From Vescimonas fastidiosa (GTDB lineage Bacteria; Bacillota; Clostridia; Oscillospirales; Oscillospiraceae), in contig NZ_AP023415.1 in assembly GCF_018326305.1 (NCBI RefSeq), positions 1,426,001 to 1,490,000 of the forward strand: DNA of 64,000 bases, read 5' to 3'. A program made the position numbers and the translations under genes. The notes under the pieces are model-generated. The model was not told where the DNA came from. It did not search any database and saw nothing but the letters and a program-made list of their open reading frames with translations. How positions within the stretch are numbered: the first letter of the stretch is position 1; each line of letters begins with the position of its first letter. Positions 16,302-25,509 of the stretch are shown here, one piece after another.

Positions 16302-18137
16302 ATGAGCAGATTGGATATCAAGTCGCCCAGCCGGGCTGAAACTGTGGTAGAAAATCTTTACCGTGATATGGAGCGGCGCATTGCCGCCAGCCCCCCGGGC
16401 CTGTGCCCTGTGGATATGGCGCTGAGCTTCCTGCGCCTGTGCCATGCCCAGAGCTGCGGCAAGTGCGTGCCCTGCCGCATTGGCTTGGGACAGCTTTCCC
16501 TGCTCCTGGAGCAGGTGCTTTCCGGCACCGCCACCATGAGCACCCTGGTTACCATTGAAAAAACGGCGCGCACCATCGTAAACACCGCCGACTGCGCCAT
16601 CGGACGGGACGCTGCCCGGCTGGTGGTAGACGGCTTGGAGGGCTTCCGGGACGACTACGAGGAGCACATTCTGCACCAGCGGTGCCTGGCGGGGCTGAAA
16701 TACCCGGTGCCCTGCGTGGCCCTGTGCCCGGCAGGGGTGGATATTCCCGGCTACATGGCCCTGGTGGGCGAGGGCCGCTGCGCCGACGCGGTGCGGCTGA
16801 TCCGCAAGGACAACCCCTTCCCCACCGCCTGCGCCTACATCTGCGAGCATCCCTGCGAGGCTCGGTGCCGCCGGAACATGATCGACGACGCCATCAACAT
16901 CCGGGGTCTCAAGCGCTACGCCGTAGACCACGCTGGGGAGGTGCCCCAGCCGGAGTGCGCCCCGGCCACCGGCAAGAAGGTCGCCATTGTGGGCGGCGGC
17001 CCCAGCGGCCTCAGCTGCGCCTACTACCTGACCCTTATGGGCCACAAGGTCACCGTGTATGAGGAGGCCAAGCAGCTGGGCGGTATGCTCCGCTACGGCA
17101 TCCCCAACTACCGTTTCCCCCGACATCTGCTGAACGCAGAGATCGAGTCCATCCTGTCTCTGGGCATCGAGGTGCATACCGGCGTCACCGTGGGCAAGGA
17201 CATCTGGATCGAGGACCTGCAAAAAGAATATGACTGCCTGTACATCGCCATCGGCGCCCACCAGGACAAAAAAACCGGCATTCCCGGCGAGGACAGCATA
17301 AATGTTATGTCCGCCGTGGAGATGCTCCGGGACATCGGTGACGACATCATGCCCGACTTCTCCGGCAAGAAGGTAGTGGTCATCGGCGGCGGCAATGTGG
17401 CCATGGATGTGACCCGCAGTTCCATTCGCCTGGGGGCGGAGAAGGTCACCTGCGTGTATCGACGCCGGGTTGAGGACATGACAGCCCTGCCCGACGAGGT
17501 CACCGGAGCTATGGCCGAGGGCGCCGAAATCATGACCCTGGCTGCGCCGGTGCGCATCGAGGCGGACGAGGAGGGCGTGGCCAAGGCCCTGTGGGTCCAG
17601 CCTCAGATCATCGGCGAGGTGGACAAGGCGGGCCGTCCCCGGCCCGGCAACGCCGACCTGCCGGAGGTGCGCCTGGAGGCGGACATCATCGTGGTGGCCA
17701 TCGGCCAGGGCATTGAGATCAGCGGCTTTGACGCGGCAGGCGTGCCCATTAAGCGGGGCACCTTTGTGGCCGGGCTCTCCGGCCAGGTGGGCGACATGGA
17801 CAATGTGTTCGCCGGAGGCGACTGCGTCACCGGCCCCGCCACGGCCATTCGGGCCATTGCCGCCGGAAAGGTGGCTGCCGCCAATATCGACGAGCATCTG
17901 GGCTACCGCCACGAGATCACCGTGGATGTGGAGATTCCCAGTCCCAAACTCAATAACCGCGCCCCCCACGGACGCATCAACACCACCGAGCGGGAGGCCG
18001 GCCAGCGCAGGTGCGACTTTGAGGATATTGAGTGCGGCCTGACCCAGGAGGGCGCCGTCACCGAGGCCTCCCGCTGCCTGCGGTGCGACCACTTCGGCTA
18101 CGGTATTTTCAAAGGAGGGCGTGTGGAAAAATGGTAA
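16302..18137 (+). CDS. NuoF C-terminal FeS domain fused to GltD-like NAD(P)/FAD oxidoreductase (hydrogenase partner)
   Basis: 611 residues. Residues about 30-125 match the C-terminal [4Fe-4S] domain of NuoF/HydB (SCGKCVPCRIG with C52, C55, C58, and C98). The FMN/NADH and SLBB parts of NuoF are absent. From about 128 it is a glutamate-synthase small-subunit-like module: Cys cluster (CPAG; CEHPCEARC), FAD loop AIVGGGPSGLSCAYYL (228-243) and a second nucleotide loop VVVIGGGNVAMDV (358-370). It overlaps the hydrogenase gene by 7 nt and so is probably its electron-transfer subunit, linking NAD(P)H to the FeS chain. AAGGAGA precedes the ATG. Confidence 0.88.
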   Translation: MSRLDIKSPSRAETVVENLYRDMERRIAASPPGLCPVDMALSFLRLCHAQSCGKCVPCRIGLGQLSLLLEQVLSGTATMSTLVTIEKTARTIVNTADCAIGRDAARLVVDGLEGFRDDYEEHILHQRCLAGLKYPVPCVALCPAGVDIPGYMALVGEGRCADAVRLIRKDNPFPTACAYICEHPCEARCRRNMIDDAINIRGLKRYAVDHAGEVPQPECAPATGKKVAIVGGGPSGLSCAYYLTLMGHKVTVYEEAKQLGGMLRYGIPNYRFPRHLLNAEIESILSLGIEVHTGVTVGKDIWIEDLQKEYDCLYIAIGAHQDKKTGIPGEDSINVMSAVEMLRDIGDDIMPDFSGKKVVVIGGGNVAMDVTRSSIRLGAEKVTCVYRRRVEDMTALPDEVTGAMAEGAEIMTLAAPVRIEADEEGVAKALWVQPQIIGEVDKAGRPRPGNADLPEVRLEADIIVVAIGQGIEISGFDAAGVPIKRGTFVAGLSGQVGDMDNVFAGGDCVTGPATAIRAIAAGKVAAANIDEHLGYRHEITVDVEIPSPKLNNRAPHGRINTTEREAGQRRCDFEDIECGLTQEGAVTEASRCLRCDHFGYGIFKGGRVEKW

Positions 18138-19867
18138 ATCTTACAATCGATAAAAAGCCGGTCTCCGTGCCGGAGGGCACCACCATTCTGGAGGCTGCCC
18201 GCTCTGTGAACATCGCCATCCCCACCCTGTGCTATCTCAAGGGGATCAACGAGATCGCCGCCTGCCGGCTGTGCATGGTGGAGATCGAGGGCTTCCCCCG
18301 GCTGATCCCCTCCTGCGACAATGTGGTGGCCGAGGGCATGGTCATCCACACCAATTCCCCCCGGGCCCGGGAAGCCCGGCGGGTGAACCTGCGGCTGCTC
18401 TTGAGCCAGCACGACATTCGCTGCACCAAGTGTACCCGCAGCGGTAACTGCAAGCTGCAGACCCTCACCAACGACTACAACCTCCTGGGTGAGCACTACA
18501 TCAAGGATCTGAAGCAGACCCAGGACGATTTTTCCAACCCCGTGGTACGCATTGAAAACCGCTGCGTGCGGTGTATGCGCTGCGTGCAGGTGTGCGACAA
18601 GGTACAGAGCATGAACATCTGGGATCTCATGGGCACCGGCTCCCGCACCACCATCGGCGTGGCCAATGTCCGATCCTTGGGCGACTCCGACTGCACCTTC
18701 TGCGGCCAGTGCGTGACCCACTGCCCTGTGGGCGCCCTGCAGGAGCGGGACGACACGGGCAAGGTCTTTGACGCCCTGGCCGACCCCAAGAAGATCACCG
18801 TGGTGCAGATCGCCCCGGCTGTCCGGGCCGCCTGGGCGGAATACTACCACTTAGACCCCAAGTTCGCTACGGCACAGCGGATGGTCACGGCCCTGAAGCA
18901 GATCGGCTTTGACTATGTGTTTGACACGGACTTTGCCGCCGACCTGACCATTATGGAGGAGGGCAGCGAGTTCATCCACCGCTTCACCCACCGGGACCGC
19001 TATACCTGGCCCATGTTCACCTCCTGCTGCCCGGGATGGGTGCGGTTTGTAAAGAGCCAGTTCCCCCGGTTCGTGGGCAACCTCTCCACCGCCAAGAGCC
19101 CCCAGCAGATGTTTGGCGCAGTGGCCAAGAGCTATTTTGCCGAAAAGATCGGGGTAGATCCCCACGATATTTTCGTGGTGTCGGTGATGCCCTGCATCGC
19201 CAAAAAGAGTGAGTGCGCCCAGCCCACCATGACCGACGCCTGCGGCGATGCGGATGTGGATGTGGTGCTGACCACCCGGGAGATGGTGCGTATGTTCCGG
19301 GGCGAGCAGATCCTGCCCGCCACCCTGACGGAGACGCCTTTTGACAGTCCCCTGGGTACCGGCACCGGCGCAGCGGTGATTTTCGGCTCCACCGGCGGCG
19401 TGATGGACGCGGCGCTGCGCACAGCCTACCACATGATCACCGGCAGCAACCCCGACCCGGATGCCTTCAGCGCTGTTCGGGGTATGGACGGCTGGAAGGA
19501 GGCCCGGTTTACCATTCCCGGGGCCGGCACGGTGCGCATTGCGGTGGTCAGCGGTCTGGCCAACACCCGCCACCTCATGCGGGCCCTGGAAAAGGGCGAG
19601 GTGTCCTACGACTTCGTGGAGGTGATGGCCTGTCCTGGCGGCTGCGCAGGCGGCGGCGGACAGCCCATCCACGACAACATGGAGCTGGCGGAGAGCCGGG
19701 GCAATGTGCTGTGGGCCCTGGACAAGGCGGAGCCTGTGCGCTTCTCCCACGAGAATCCGGATGTGGCGGCCCTGTATCGGGATTACCTGGGCTCACCCAT
19801 GAGCCCCCGGGCCCACCACCTGCTGCACACGGATCACAACGGGTGGAAGATGCCGTCAGAAAAGTAA
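18131..19867 (+). CDS. hydA: [FeFe] hydrogenase catalytic subunit (group A)
   Basis: 578 residues with the complete CpI-type chain: [2Fe-2S] ligands C34, C45, C48, C62; His-ligated [4Fe-4S] H94, C98, C101, C107; two ferredoxin clusters (C145-C155 and C188-C198 series); then the H-cluster motifs TSCCPGW (297-303), MPCIAKKSE (353-361) and MACPGGCAGGGG (499-510). It reduces protons to H2, disposing of fermentation electrons. ATG 18131 lies inside the end of the preceding gene. No NuoE-like third subunit follows; the operon ends here. Maturases HydEFG are not in the window. Confidence 0.96.
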   Translation: MVNLTIDKKPVSVPEGTTILEAARSVNIAIPTLCYLKGINEIAACRLCMVEIEGFPRLIPSCDNVVAEGMVIHTNSPRAREARRVNLRLLLSQHDIRCTKCTRSGNCKLQTLTNDYNLLGEHYIKDLKQTQDDFSNPVVRIENRCVRCMRCVQVCDKVQSMNIWDLMGTGSRTTIGVANVRSLGDSDCTFCGQCVTHCPVGALQERDDTGKVFDALADPKKITVVQIAPAVRAAWAEYYHLDPKFATAQRMVTALKQIGFDYVFDTDFAADLTIMEEGSEFIHRFTHRDRYTWPMFTSCCPGWVRFVKSQFPRFVGNLSTAKSPQQMFGAVAKSYFAEKIGVDPHDIFVVSVMPCIAKKSECAQPTMTDACGDADVDVVLTTREMVRMFRGEQILPATLTETPFDSPLGTGTGAAVIFGSTGGVMDAALRTAYHMITGSNPDPDAFSAVRGMDGWKEARFTIPGAGTVRIAVVSGLANTRHLMRALEKGEVSYDFVEVMACPGGCAGGGGQPIHDNMELAESRGNVLWALDKAEPVRFSHENPDVAALYRDYLGSPMSPRAHHLLHTDHNGWKMPSEK

Positions 19868-19883
19868 TAGAAAAACCTCTCTT

Positions 19884-20042
19884 TGTCATTCCGAGGGAGC
19901 GCAGCAAGCGTGGGAATCCGTTCTTTTATCTCTAAAGTCCAAGAGGAGAACCGGATTGCAAAGCCCGGGCGCGGGCTTCAAAATGACAGGCACAATAACT
20001 GCCAAAGCCCGGCAGACTTTCAAAAAAGTCTGCCGGGCTTTA
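19884..20042. repeat. Inverted pair of REP-like units and a long hairpin
   Basis: 19884-19920 is a REP unit in minus orientation (TGTCATTCCGAGG ... GGAATCCG). 19951-19988 is one in plus orientation (CCGGATTGC ... AAATGACAGG). They form an inverted pair after hydA. 20004-20041 is a hairpin with arms AAAGCCCGGCAGACTTT and AAGTCTGCCGGGCTTT. Confidence 0.75.
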
Positions 20043-20062
20043 TACGCTCGTGGGCAGAATGA

Positions 20063-20091
20063 AAAAAACCAGGTCCTTGGACCTGGTTTTT
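20063..20091 (-). terminator. tRNA-Thr terminator
   Basis: Minus-strand hairpin AAACCAGGTCC / GGACCTGGTTT with CAA(G) loop followed by a T-run, directly after the tRNA CCA end. Confidence 0.8.
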
Positions 20092-20167
20092 TGGAGCTTG
20101 TGGCCGGACTCGAACCGGCGACCTGCTCATTACGAGTGAGCTGCTCTACCAACTGAGCCACACAAGC
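20092..20167 (-). tRNA. tRNA-Thr (CGT)
   Basis: 76 nt with encoded CCA. Acceptor GCTTGTG / CACAAGC, D-arm GGCTCAGTTGGTAGAGC, anticodon stem GCTCA with loop CTCGTAA (anticodon CGT, reads ACG) and T-loop GGTTCGAGTCC. Confidence 0.95.
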
Positions 20168-20441
20168 ATCGCTTTTCAAGCAGGGATTATTATAGCATCT
20201 TTTTCTTCCCGCGTCAACTCTCATTTTTCCGGGGACGGCGGGAAATACAGTCTGTATTCCCGGGCTTCCTTTTGATGCATTTCCCGGGCCCGTATGGTTT
20301 TACTCTTTTTTTCTCGACGGTTTTCGTCAAAATCACGGGGCTGAAAGCCCCCGTTTACCTCTGTTTTTCGCCGGAAAAGGGGCTTCGTTCTTTTTTCGGT
20401 CGATTTACATAATACCTTTGCAATTCATATTCTACGATTTG

Positions 20442-20471
20442 TTATCCACATTATCCACATAGTTTTCCACA
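20442..20471 (+). other. Cluster of DnaA-box-like sequences
   Basis: Two abutting perfect consensus DnaA boxes, TTATCCACA at 20442-20450 and 20451-20459, and a third, TTTTCCACA, at 20463-20471, within an AT-rich gap (20168-20620) without a gene. dnaA, dnaN, rpmH or gyr genes are not nearby, so it is not recognisably oriC; a DnaA-binding cluster outside oriC is possible. Confidence 0.6.
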
Positions 20472-20625
20472 TACATGATTCCTTATATTTCAGCATCTTT
20501 TTCGCTATCTTCCCCTTTTAAGCACCGGAGCAGCTTTCATTTTTGGCATAATTTGAATTTACATAATTCTTTTTTCTTCCAAGAACTGACAGGGCCTTAT
20601 TTTTCTATCATTTTCCCCTTGACAG

Positions 20626-20660
20626 AAAAAAGGAGAAGCCGGATATCGGCTTCTCCCTTT
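20626..20660 (-). terminator. Terminator of the ABC exporter operon
   Basis: Minus-strand hairpin GGGAGAAGCCG / CGGCTTCTCC followed by TTTTTT, about 63 nt after the permease stop. Confidence 0.8.
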
Positions 20661-20722
20661 GCTGATTTTTGTGGGCATTTATTTTCCCAAACCGGGGCAG
20701 ACGGCGTCCCGGCTTCCCTTTT

Positions 20723-22321
20723 TCACAGGGAGGCGAAGATGGCGCAGCCCTTTTTTCTCACCCAAATATACAGCAGCACGGCGGCAGCCAGCGTCAGGGC
20801 AAGGAAGGCCGCCATGTATGCCGCAAAGCCCATGTGCCGGCCCACCAGAAAATACAGGGCCGCCATCGCCGCCGCATAGGCCCAGCCGCCCAGCAGGGCG
20901 ATGGCCACCGCCCCGCCCTGCTTGATGGGGGTGATCTCGCTGGTCCAGTGGAGATTGGGCATTTTCAGGCCCAAAAACAGGTTCAGCAGGGCGGAGAACA
21001 CCAGGAACACCGCCGCCAGGGCCAGCACCGCTGCCATTTGCGCCGCCGGAAAATCGCACACGGCCACCAGGCACACCCCCAGCACCGCCCCGGGCACCGC
21101 CGTAAGTAGCAGGTGCATGCGGAGCTTGGCCCGGAGGACCTGCCAGGCCGTCACCGGCAGAGACTGGGCCAGCCACAGGCTTTTGCCCTCCAGAGACACG
21201 GAGGGGGCGGCCATATCGTTCATGCTGATGAGGGCGCACACCGCCGCGCACAGCAGCACCGACACCGTCTCCGTGTCCACGGGAAGCACCAGGGACACAG
21301 CTCCCAGGAAGTCCCGGCCCTTCCATATAAGGGCCACAGCGGCTACGACCATGCCCAGGATGCCCATGCCGCAGTTGAGCATATAGTTGGCGCTGGCGGT
21401 AAACCGGCGCAGCTCCCGGCTCAGCAGGGCCCGGTCGGGGCTATGCAGGCCCACGGCTCTTTCCCGGTACACCACCTTGGCCACGGCCCCGGTGGAGGTG
21501 GCCAGGCGCAGAAAGCTTCGGGCTATAAGATACCACACCAGGGCAAATAGGCCCAGGGTCGCCGCCGCCACTATGGCTATGGCCCCGGCGTCGCCCACAG
21601 CCACCCGGCCCACCAGGTACAGGGGGTATGCCCCGCTGCGGATGGTGTCGCCATAGAGGGCGGCGTTGGCCAGCAGCTCCCGGAGCAGATCCCCGGCCTT
21701 GGCATAGAAGAAGTAGTACGCGCCGATGAACGCCAAAGACACCAGCATGGTGATGAAGCTCTTATTTTTCAGCTTCTGACTGATCTTCGCCACCACCCAG
21801 CCCAGGACACAGGAGAGGGTCAGCACGAAAACGGACAGCAGAAGCAGCTGGATAAGGCACCCCACCACCACAGGAGCCGTGATGCCCGCCACCACCCAGT
21901 ACACGATGATAGCCGGGAGCAGCACCACCCCGGAATACATAAGGCCCATGAGGTAGACGCTCACCAGCCGGGCGGCCATGACGGTGCGCACGGGGATGGG
22001 CATGGAGAGAAGCAGATCGTTATCCTTGGCCATGTAGAGGGTGGAGTAGGTGTTGAACACGCTGCCGAAGATGCCCAAAAAGGCCGCCAGCAGGGTCATG
22101 ATGGTAAAGTAGAACCAGGCAAGGCCCGCATCGGCCAGGGGGGCACACAGCTGCAGGGATAAGACGGTGAACAGGCCGCCCAGCATACCCACCATGATCA
22201 CCGCAAAAAACACGAAAAAGCCCACGGTGGCGGCCTTAGACCGGGCCCGGTTCTTCTTGGCGTCGTAGGTATAGCTGCGGAAGATCTCCCCCAGCTGCTT
22301 TTTTACCAAAATCTTCAGCAT
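20723..22321 (-). CDS. ABC transporter permease (putative exporter)
   Basis: 532 residues, strongly hydrophobic with roughly 12 predicted membrane segments in two halves separated by a cytoplasmic region (ATSTGAVAKVVYRERAVGLHS, near the centre). The N-terminus MLKILVKKQLGEIFRSYTYDAKKN is typical of ABC-2-like exporter permeases. It overlaps the ATPase gene by 7 nt. The substrate is not inferable. Confidence 0.85.
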   Translation of the reverse strand: MLKILVKKQLGEIFRSYTYDAKKNRARSKAATVGFFVFFAVIMVGMLGGLFTVLSLQLCAPLADAGLAWFYFTIMTLLAAFLGIFGSVFNTYSTLYMAKDNDLLLSMPIPVRTVMAARLVSVYLMGLMYSGVVLLPAIIVYWVVAGITAPVVVGCLIQLLLLSVFVLTLSCVLGWVVAKISQKLKNKSFITMLVSLAFIGAYYFFYAKAGDLLRELLANAALYGDTIRSGAYPLYLVGRVAVGDAGAIAIVAAATLGLFALVWYLIARSFLRLATSTGAVAKVVYRERAVGLHSPDRALLSRELRRFTASANYMLNCGMGILGMVVAAVALIWKGRDFLGAVSLVLPVDTETVSVLLCAAVCALISMNDMAAPSVSLEGKSLWLAQSLPVTAWQVLRAKLRMHLLLTAVPGAVLGVCLVAVCDFPAAQMAAVLALAAVFLVFSALLNLFLGLKMPNLHWTSEITPIKQGGAVAIALLGGWAYAAAMAALYFLVGRHMGFAAYMAAFLALTLAAAVLLYIWVRKKGCAIFASL

Positions 22322-23028
22322 GTTTCCTCCTCCAGCTCCAGGAAAACCTCCTCCAGGGAATCGTCTCCCTTTACCTCCTCCATGGTGCCGGAGCGGATGA
22401 GCCTGCCGCCCTTGATGATGGCCACCTTGTCGCAGAGCTTTTCCGCTACCTCCAGCACATGGGTGGAGAAGAAGATGGCGCCGCCGCTCTCACACAGCTC
22501 CCGCATCATGCCCTTGAGAATGTGGGCGGCCTTGGGGTCCAGGCCCACGAAGGGCTCATCCATGAGAATGAGCCGGGGCTGGTGGATCCAGGCGGCGATG
22601 ATGGCCAGCTTCTGCTTCATGCCGTGGGAATAGGCGGCGATGGCCTGGCCCAGGTCGTCCGTCAGGGCGAAGAGGTCTGCATACTTATGAATGCGCTCTC
22701 GGCGGGTCTGGGCATCCACGCCGTAGATGTCGGCGATGAAATGCAGGTACTTAATGCCCGTCATGTACTCGTACAGGTCGGGATTATCGGGGATGTAGGC
22801 CATCTCCCTTTTGCAGGCCAAGGGCTCTTGGCGGATGGACTTGCCGTCCACGAAAATATCCCCCCGGTCAAACTCCAGGATGCCCACCGCCGCCTTCAGC
22901 GTGGTGGTCTTGCCCGCACCGTTGTGGCCGATGAAGCCGTAGATCTCCCCGGCCCGGATGTGCAGGCTCAGGTCATCCACGGCCTTTTTCTCGCCGTAGA
23001 GCTTGGTAAGATGCTCAATTTTCAGCAT
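22315..23028 (-). CDS. ABC transporter ATP-binding protein
   Basis: 237 residues: Walker A GHNGAGKT (34-41), signature AYSHGMKQKLAI, Walker B LILMDEPFVGLDP, H-loop FFSTHVLE. Energises the adjoining permease. Located 18 nt after the MBL hydrolase gene and overlapping the permease gene, so all three are one operon. Confidence 0.93.
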   Translation of the reverse strand: MLKIEHLTKLYGEKKAVDDLSLHIRAGEIYGFIGHNGAGKTTTLKAAVGILEFDRGDIFVDGKSIRQEPLACKREMAYIPDNPDLYEYMTGIKYLHFIADIYGVDAQTRRERIHKYADLFALTDDLGQAIAAYSHGMKQKLAIIAAWIHQPRLILMDEPFVGLDPKAAHILKGMMRELCESGGAIFFSTHVLEVAEKLCDKVAIIKGGRLIRSGTMEEVKGDDSLEEVFLELEEETC

Positions 23029-23046
23029 AGCTTTCTCCTCCGTCTC

Positions 23047-23859
23047 TTAAAATTCCATGGTAAGGCCCACCTGCAGCGGGTGCAGGCGCCGGCCCAGGGT
23101 ACGGGCCAGGAGCTCATAGGCCTCCGGGCCGGTGCAGTGACCGGTGCAGATATAGGCTACACCGGTGGCCTCCAGCTTTTGGGCCAGGGTCTTGACCTCC
23201 GCCTCCGACTTATTATACAGGTGGAAGCCGCCGATCATGGCCCGGACGGTTTTGCCCGGGAAGGCCGCCGCCACCTCGTTTATGATGTTGTCCGCTCCGG
23301 CGTGGGAGCAGCTATTGAAAATAACCAGACCCTCCTCCGTCTCCAGCACCAGGCTCTGCTCGTGGGAAAAATCGTCCGGCTGCCACCGGCCTCCCACACG
23401 CCGGAACATATGCTCCCGCCGGCCCGCCTGCTGAAGGCCCGGGGTGGAGTGGGGCAGGAGGGTGACTCCGGGAAAAATCTCCGTTTTTTCCCGGACATAG
23501 CGGATGCGCCGGGAATAGTCCGACAGCACCGTGGGCGGGATGCCGATATAGCGGCGGAAGAGCCAGCGCCCTGCGTAGCAGTTGGCGGCGCAGGTAGGTC
23601 CCACATAGAAGGGGGCGTGGTCGTTGCGGCGGAAGAAGGCCTCCATGCCGTTTCCGTGGTCGTAATGGGCATGGGACAGCACCGCCGCATCCACGGCGGA
23701 TAGGTCCAGGCCCAGCTTCTCTGCGTTCTCCGCGAACAGCTCCGAGGCCCCGGTGTCCAGAAGGAGCTTTCGCTCCCCATATTCAATGTAAATGCACAGG
23801 CCCCACTCCCCCGGCAGGGCATCGCTCTTTCGGTTGTCTACCACCACAGTCGCACGCAT
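23047..23859 (-). CDS. MBL-fold metallo-hydrolase (COG1237-like)
   Basis: 270 residues with the metal-binding motif HAHYDH (H63, H65, D67, H68), later FNSCSHAGADNII and GGFHLYN, and a C-terminal CTGHCTG. This layout matches the MBL proteins often named 7,8-dihydropterin-6-methyl-4-aminobenzene-phosphate-synthase-like; the true reaction in Firmicutes is unknown. First gene of the operon with the ABC exporter. Confidence 0.85.
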   Translation of the reverse strand: MRATVVVDNRKSDALPGEWGLCIYIEYGERKLLLDTGASELFAENAEKLGLDLSAVDAAVLSHAHYDHGNGMEAFFRRNDHAPFYVGPTCAANCYAGRWLFRRYIGIPPTVLSDYSRRIRYVREKTEIFPGVTLLPHSTPGLQQAGRREHMFRRVGGRWQPDDFSHEQSLVLETEEGLVIFNSCSHAGADNIINEVAAAFPGKTVRAMIGGFHLYNKSEAEVKTLAQKLEATGVAYICTGHCTGPEAYELLARTLGRRLHPLQVGLTMEF

Positions 23860-23932
23860 GGTACTCCTCCTTTACGCCGCTTCAGGAACAATTTCAGGTG
23901 CAATGCGCTTGTAAAATTGTTTTTTCGGTTTT

Positions 23933-23963
23933 ATTATACACTATTCTACCCGGCTGCTGTCAA
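23933..23963 (-). promoter_or_regulatory. Promoter of the MBL-ABC exporter operon
   Basis: Minus strand: TTGACA (23963-23958) and TATAAT (23938-23933), both perfect, but with a 19-nt spacer, so activity may depend on an activator. Confidence 0.55.
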
Positions 23964-24001
23964 TATGCACTTTCCTATCTTTTCCCCTTGCGGATATAAA
24001 A

Positions 24002-24027
24002 CGGCGCCGCCTGTCTGGGCGGCGCCG
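24002..24027 (-). terminator. Terminator after tsaD
   Basis: Minus-strand stem GGCGCCGCC / GGCGGCGCC followed by GTTTTAT; 7 nt after the tsaD stop. Confidence 0.75.
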
Positions 24028-24033
24028 CAACGC

Positions 24034-25047
24034 TCATTCCTGCTCATTCAGATCCATCGTGGCATAGGCATTCAGGGAAAGGCCCCCCCGGCGGCCGGCC
24101 AGATACTCGTAGTAGCCCTGGGCGCCGATCATGGCACCGTTATCGCCGCAAAGGGCCAAAGGCGGCACGAACAGCGTGCAGCCCGCCTCCTCGCAGGCGG
24201 CCTGCAGATCGGCCCGGATGACGGAGTTGGCGGCCACACCTCCGGCGGCCACGATGGTCCTGCGTCCGCTGCGGCGGGCGGCCTCCATGGTCCGGGGCAC
24301 CAGCTCGTCGCTGACGGCCCGGGCAAAGTCTCGGGCCAAGGCCGCCCGGTCCAGGGTCTCGCCCTTTTGCTGGGCGTTGTGGGCCAGGTTCACCACGGCG
24401 GTTTTGAGGCCGGAAAAGCTCATGTCCAGGTCCGCCCCGTCCACATGAGCCCGGGGCAGGTGGTAAACGCCTCCCGGAGACTGCTGTGCCAGCTCGTCCA
24501 TGGGCTTGCCGCCGGGATAGGGCAGGCCCAGGACCCGGGCCGCCTTGTCGAAGCACTCACCGGCGGCGTCGTCCCGGGTGGCCCCGAGAATTTCCATATC
24601 CGTGTAGTCCTTCACATCCACGATAAGGGTGTTGCCCCCGGAGATGGCCAGGGCCAAAAAGGGCGGCTTCAGCTCCGGAAAGGCCAGGTAATTGGCGGCG
24701 ATATGGCCCCGGATATGGTGTACCGGGATCAGGGGCACGCCCAGGCTGTAAGCCACGCTCTTGGCAAAGCTCACCGCCACCAGCACCGCGCCGATAAGGC
24801 CCGGGGCGTAGGTCACGGCCACCGCGTCAATGTCCTTTTTCGTCAGGCCCGCGTCGGAGAGGGCCCGATCCGTCAGGCCGGAAATGGCCTCCACATGCTT
24901 GCGGGAGGCAATCTCCGGCACCACACCGCCATAGAGGGCGTGCATATCCGCCTGGGAGAGGATGGCATCGGAGAGCACTGTGCGCCCATCCCGTACCACC
25001 GCCACGGCGGTCTCGTCGCAGGAGGATTCAAAGGCCAGGATATTCAT
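24034..25047 (-). CDS. tsaD: tRNA threonylcarbamoyladenosine transferase TsaD
   Basis: Transfers the threonylcarbamoyl group to A37 of ANN-decoding tRNAs, working with TsaB and TsaE. 337 residues: ASKHA fold starting ILAFESSCDETAVAV, metal ligands H111 and H115 in PVHHIRGHIAANYL, the LALAISGGNTLI loop and MSFSGLKTAV. The start overlaps the rimI stop by 4 nt, so it is the last gene of polA-rimI-tsaD. tsaB and tsaE are not in the window. Confidence 0.95.
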   Translation of the reverse strand: MNILAFESSCDETAVAVVRDGRTVLSDAILSQADMHALYGGVVPEIASRKHVEAISGLTDRALSDAGLTKKDIDAVAVTYAPGLIGAVLVAVSFAKSVAYSLGVPLIPVHHIRGHIAANYLAFPELKPPFLALAISGGNTLIVDVKDYTDMEILGATRDDAAGECFDKAARVLGLPYPGGKPMDELAQQSPGGVYHLPRAHVDGADLDMSFSGLKTAVVNLAHNAQQKGETLDRAALARDFARAVSDELVPRTMEAARRSGRRTIVAAGGVAANSVIRADLQAACEEAGCTLFVPPLALCGDNGAMIGAQGYYEYLAGRRGGLSLNAYATMDLNEQE

Positions 25048-25505
25048 GCTTCCGCCTCCCCGTAGGTTTTTGTAAGGATCAGCGCGTCCTCCTTGGGCAA
25101 ATCATAGTAGTTCTTCCGCCGGCCCGCCTGCCGGAAGCCGAAGCTCTCATAGAGGGCAATGGCCGCGGTGTTGGAGGGGCGCACCTCCAGGGTGAGGAAG
25201 GCCAGTCGATTGCCCCGGGCGAAGTTTTCAAAAACGGACAGAAGCTGCGCCGCCACACCCCGGCGGCGATACTCCGGGAACACCGCCACATTGGTGATAT
25301 AGCCCTCGTCGGCCACCACCAAAAGCCCCGCATAGCCCACCACCTTGCCGGTGTCTCCGTCCTGGGCAACCAAAAAAGCGGCGCACTGATTTTCCAGCTC
25401 CTCCGCCAGCATTTTGCGGCTCCAGGGCCGGGAAAAACAGAGCCTCTCCAGCTTTTCCAGCTCCTCCAAATGGTCTGCATGCATGGGTACGATCTTTATG
25501 TTCAT
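25044..25505 (-). CDS. rimI: Ribosomal protein S18-alanine N-acetyltransferase-like GNAT
   Basis: 153-residue GNAT: acetyl-CoA loop EYRRRGVAAQLLSVFE near 80-95, then FLTLEVRPSNTAAIALYESFGF, the pattern of the RimI family. It is coupled to tsaD, as is common in Firmicutes, and begins 4 nt after polA. Confidence 0.88.
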   Translation of the reverse strand: MNIKIVPMHADHLEELEKLERLCFSRPWSRKMLAEELENQCAAFLVAQDGDTGKVVGYAGLLVVADEGYITNVAVFPEYRRRGVAAQLLSVFENFARGNRLAFLTLEVRPSNTAAIALYESFGFRQAGRRKNYYDLPKEDALILTKTYGEAEA

Positions 25506-25509
25506 CTCT

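Noticed and set aside
20442..20471. Chromosomal origin
   Set aside because: Only three boxes, no dnaA/dnaN/rpmH or gyr neighbours and no obvious unwinding element. Kept as a DnaA-box cluster only.
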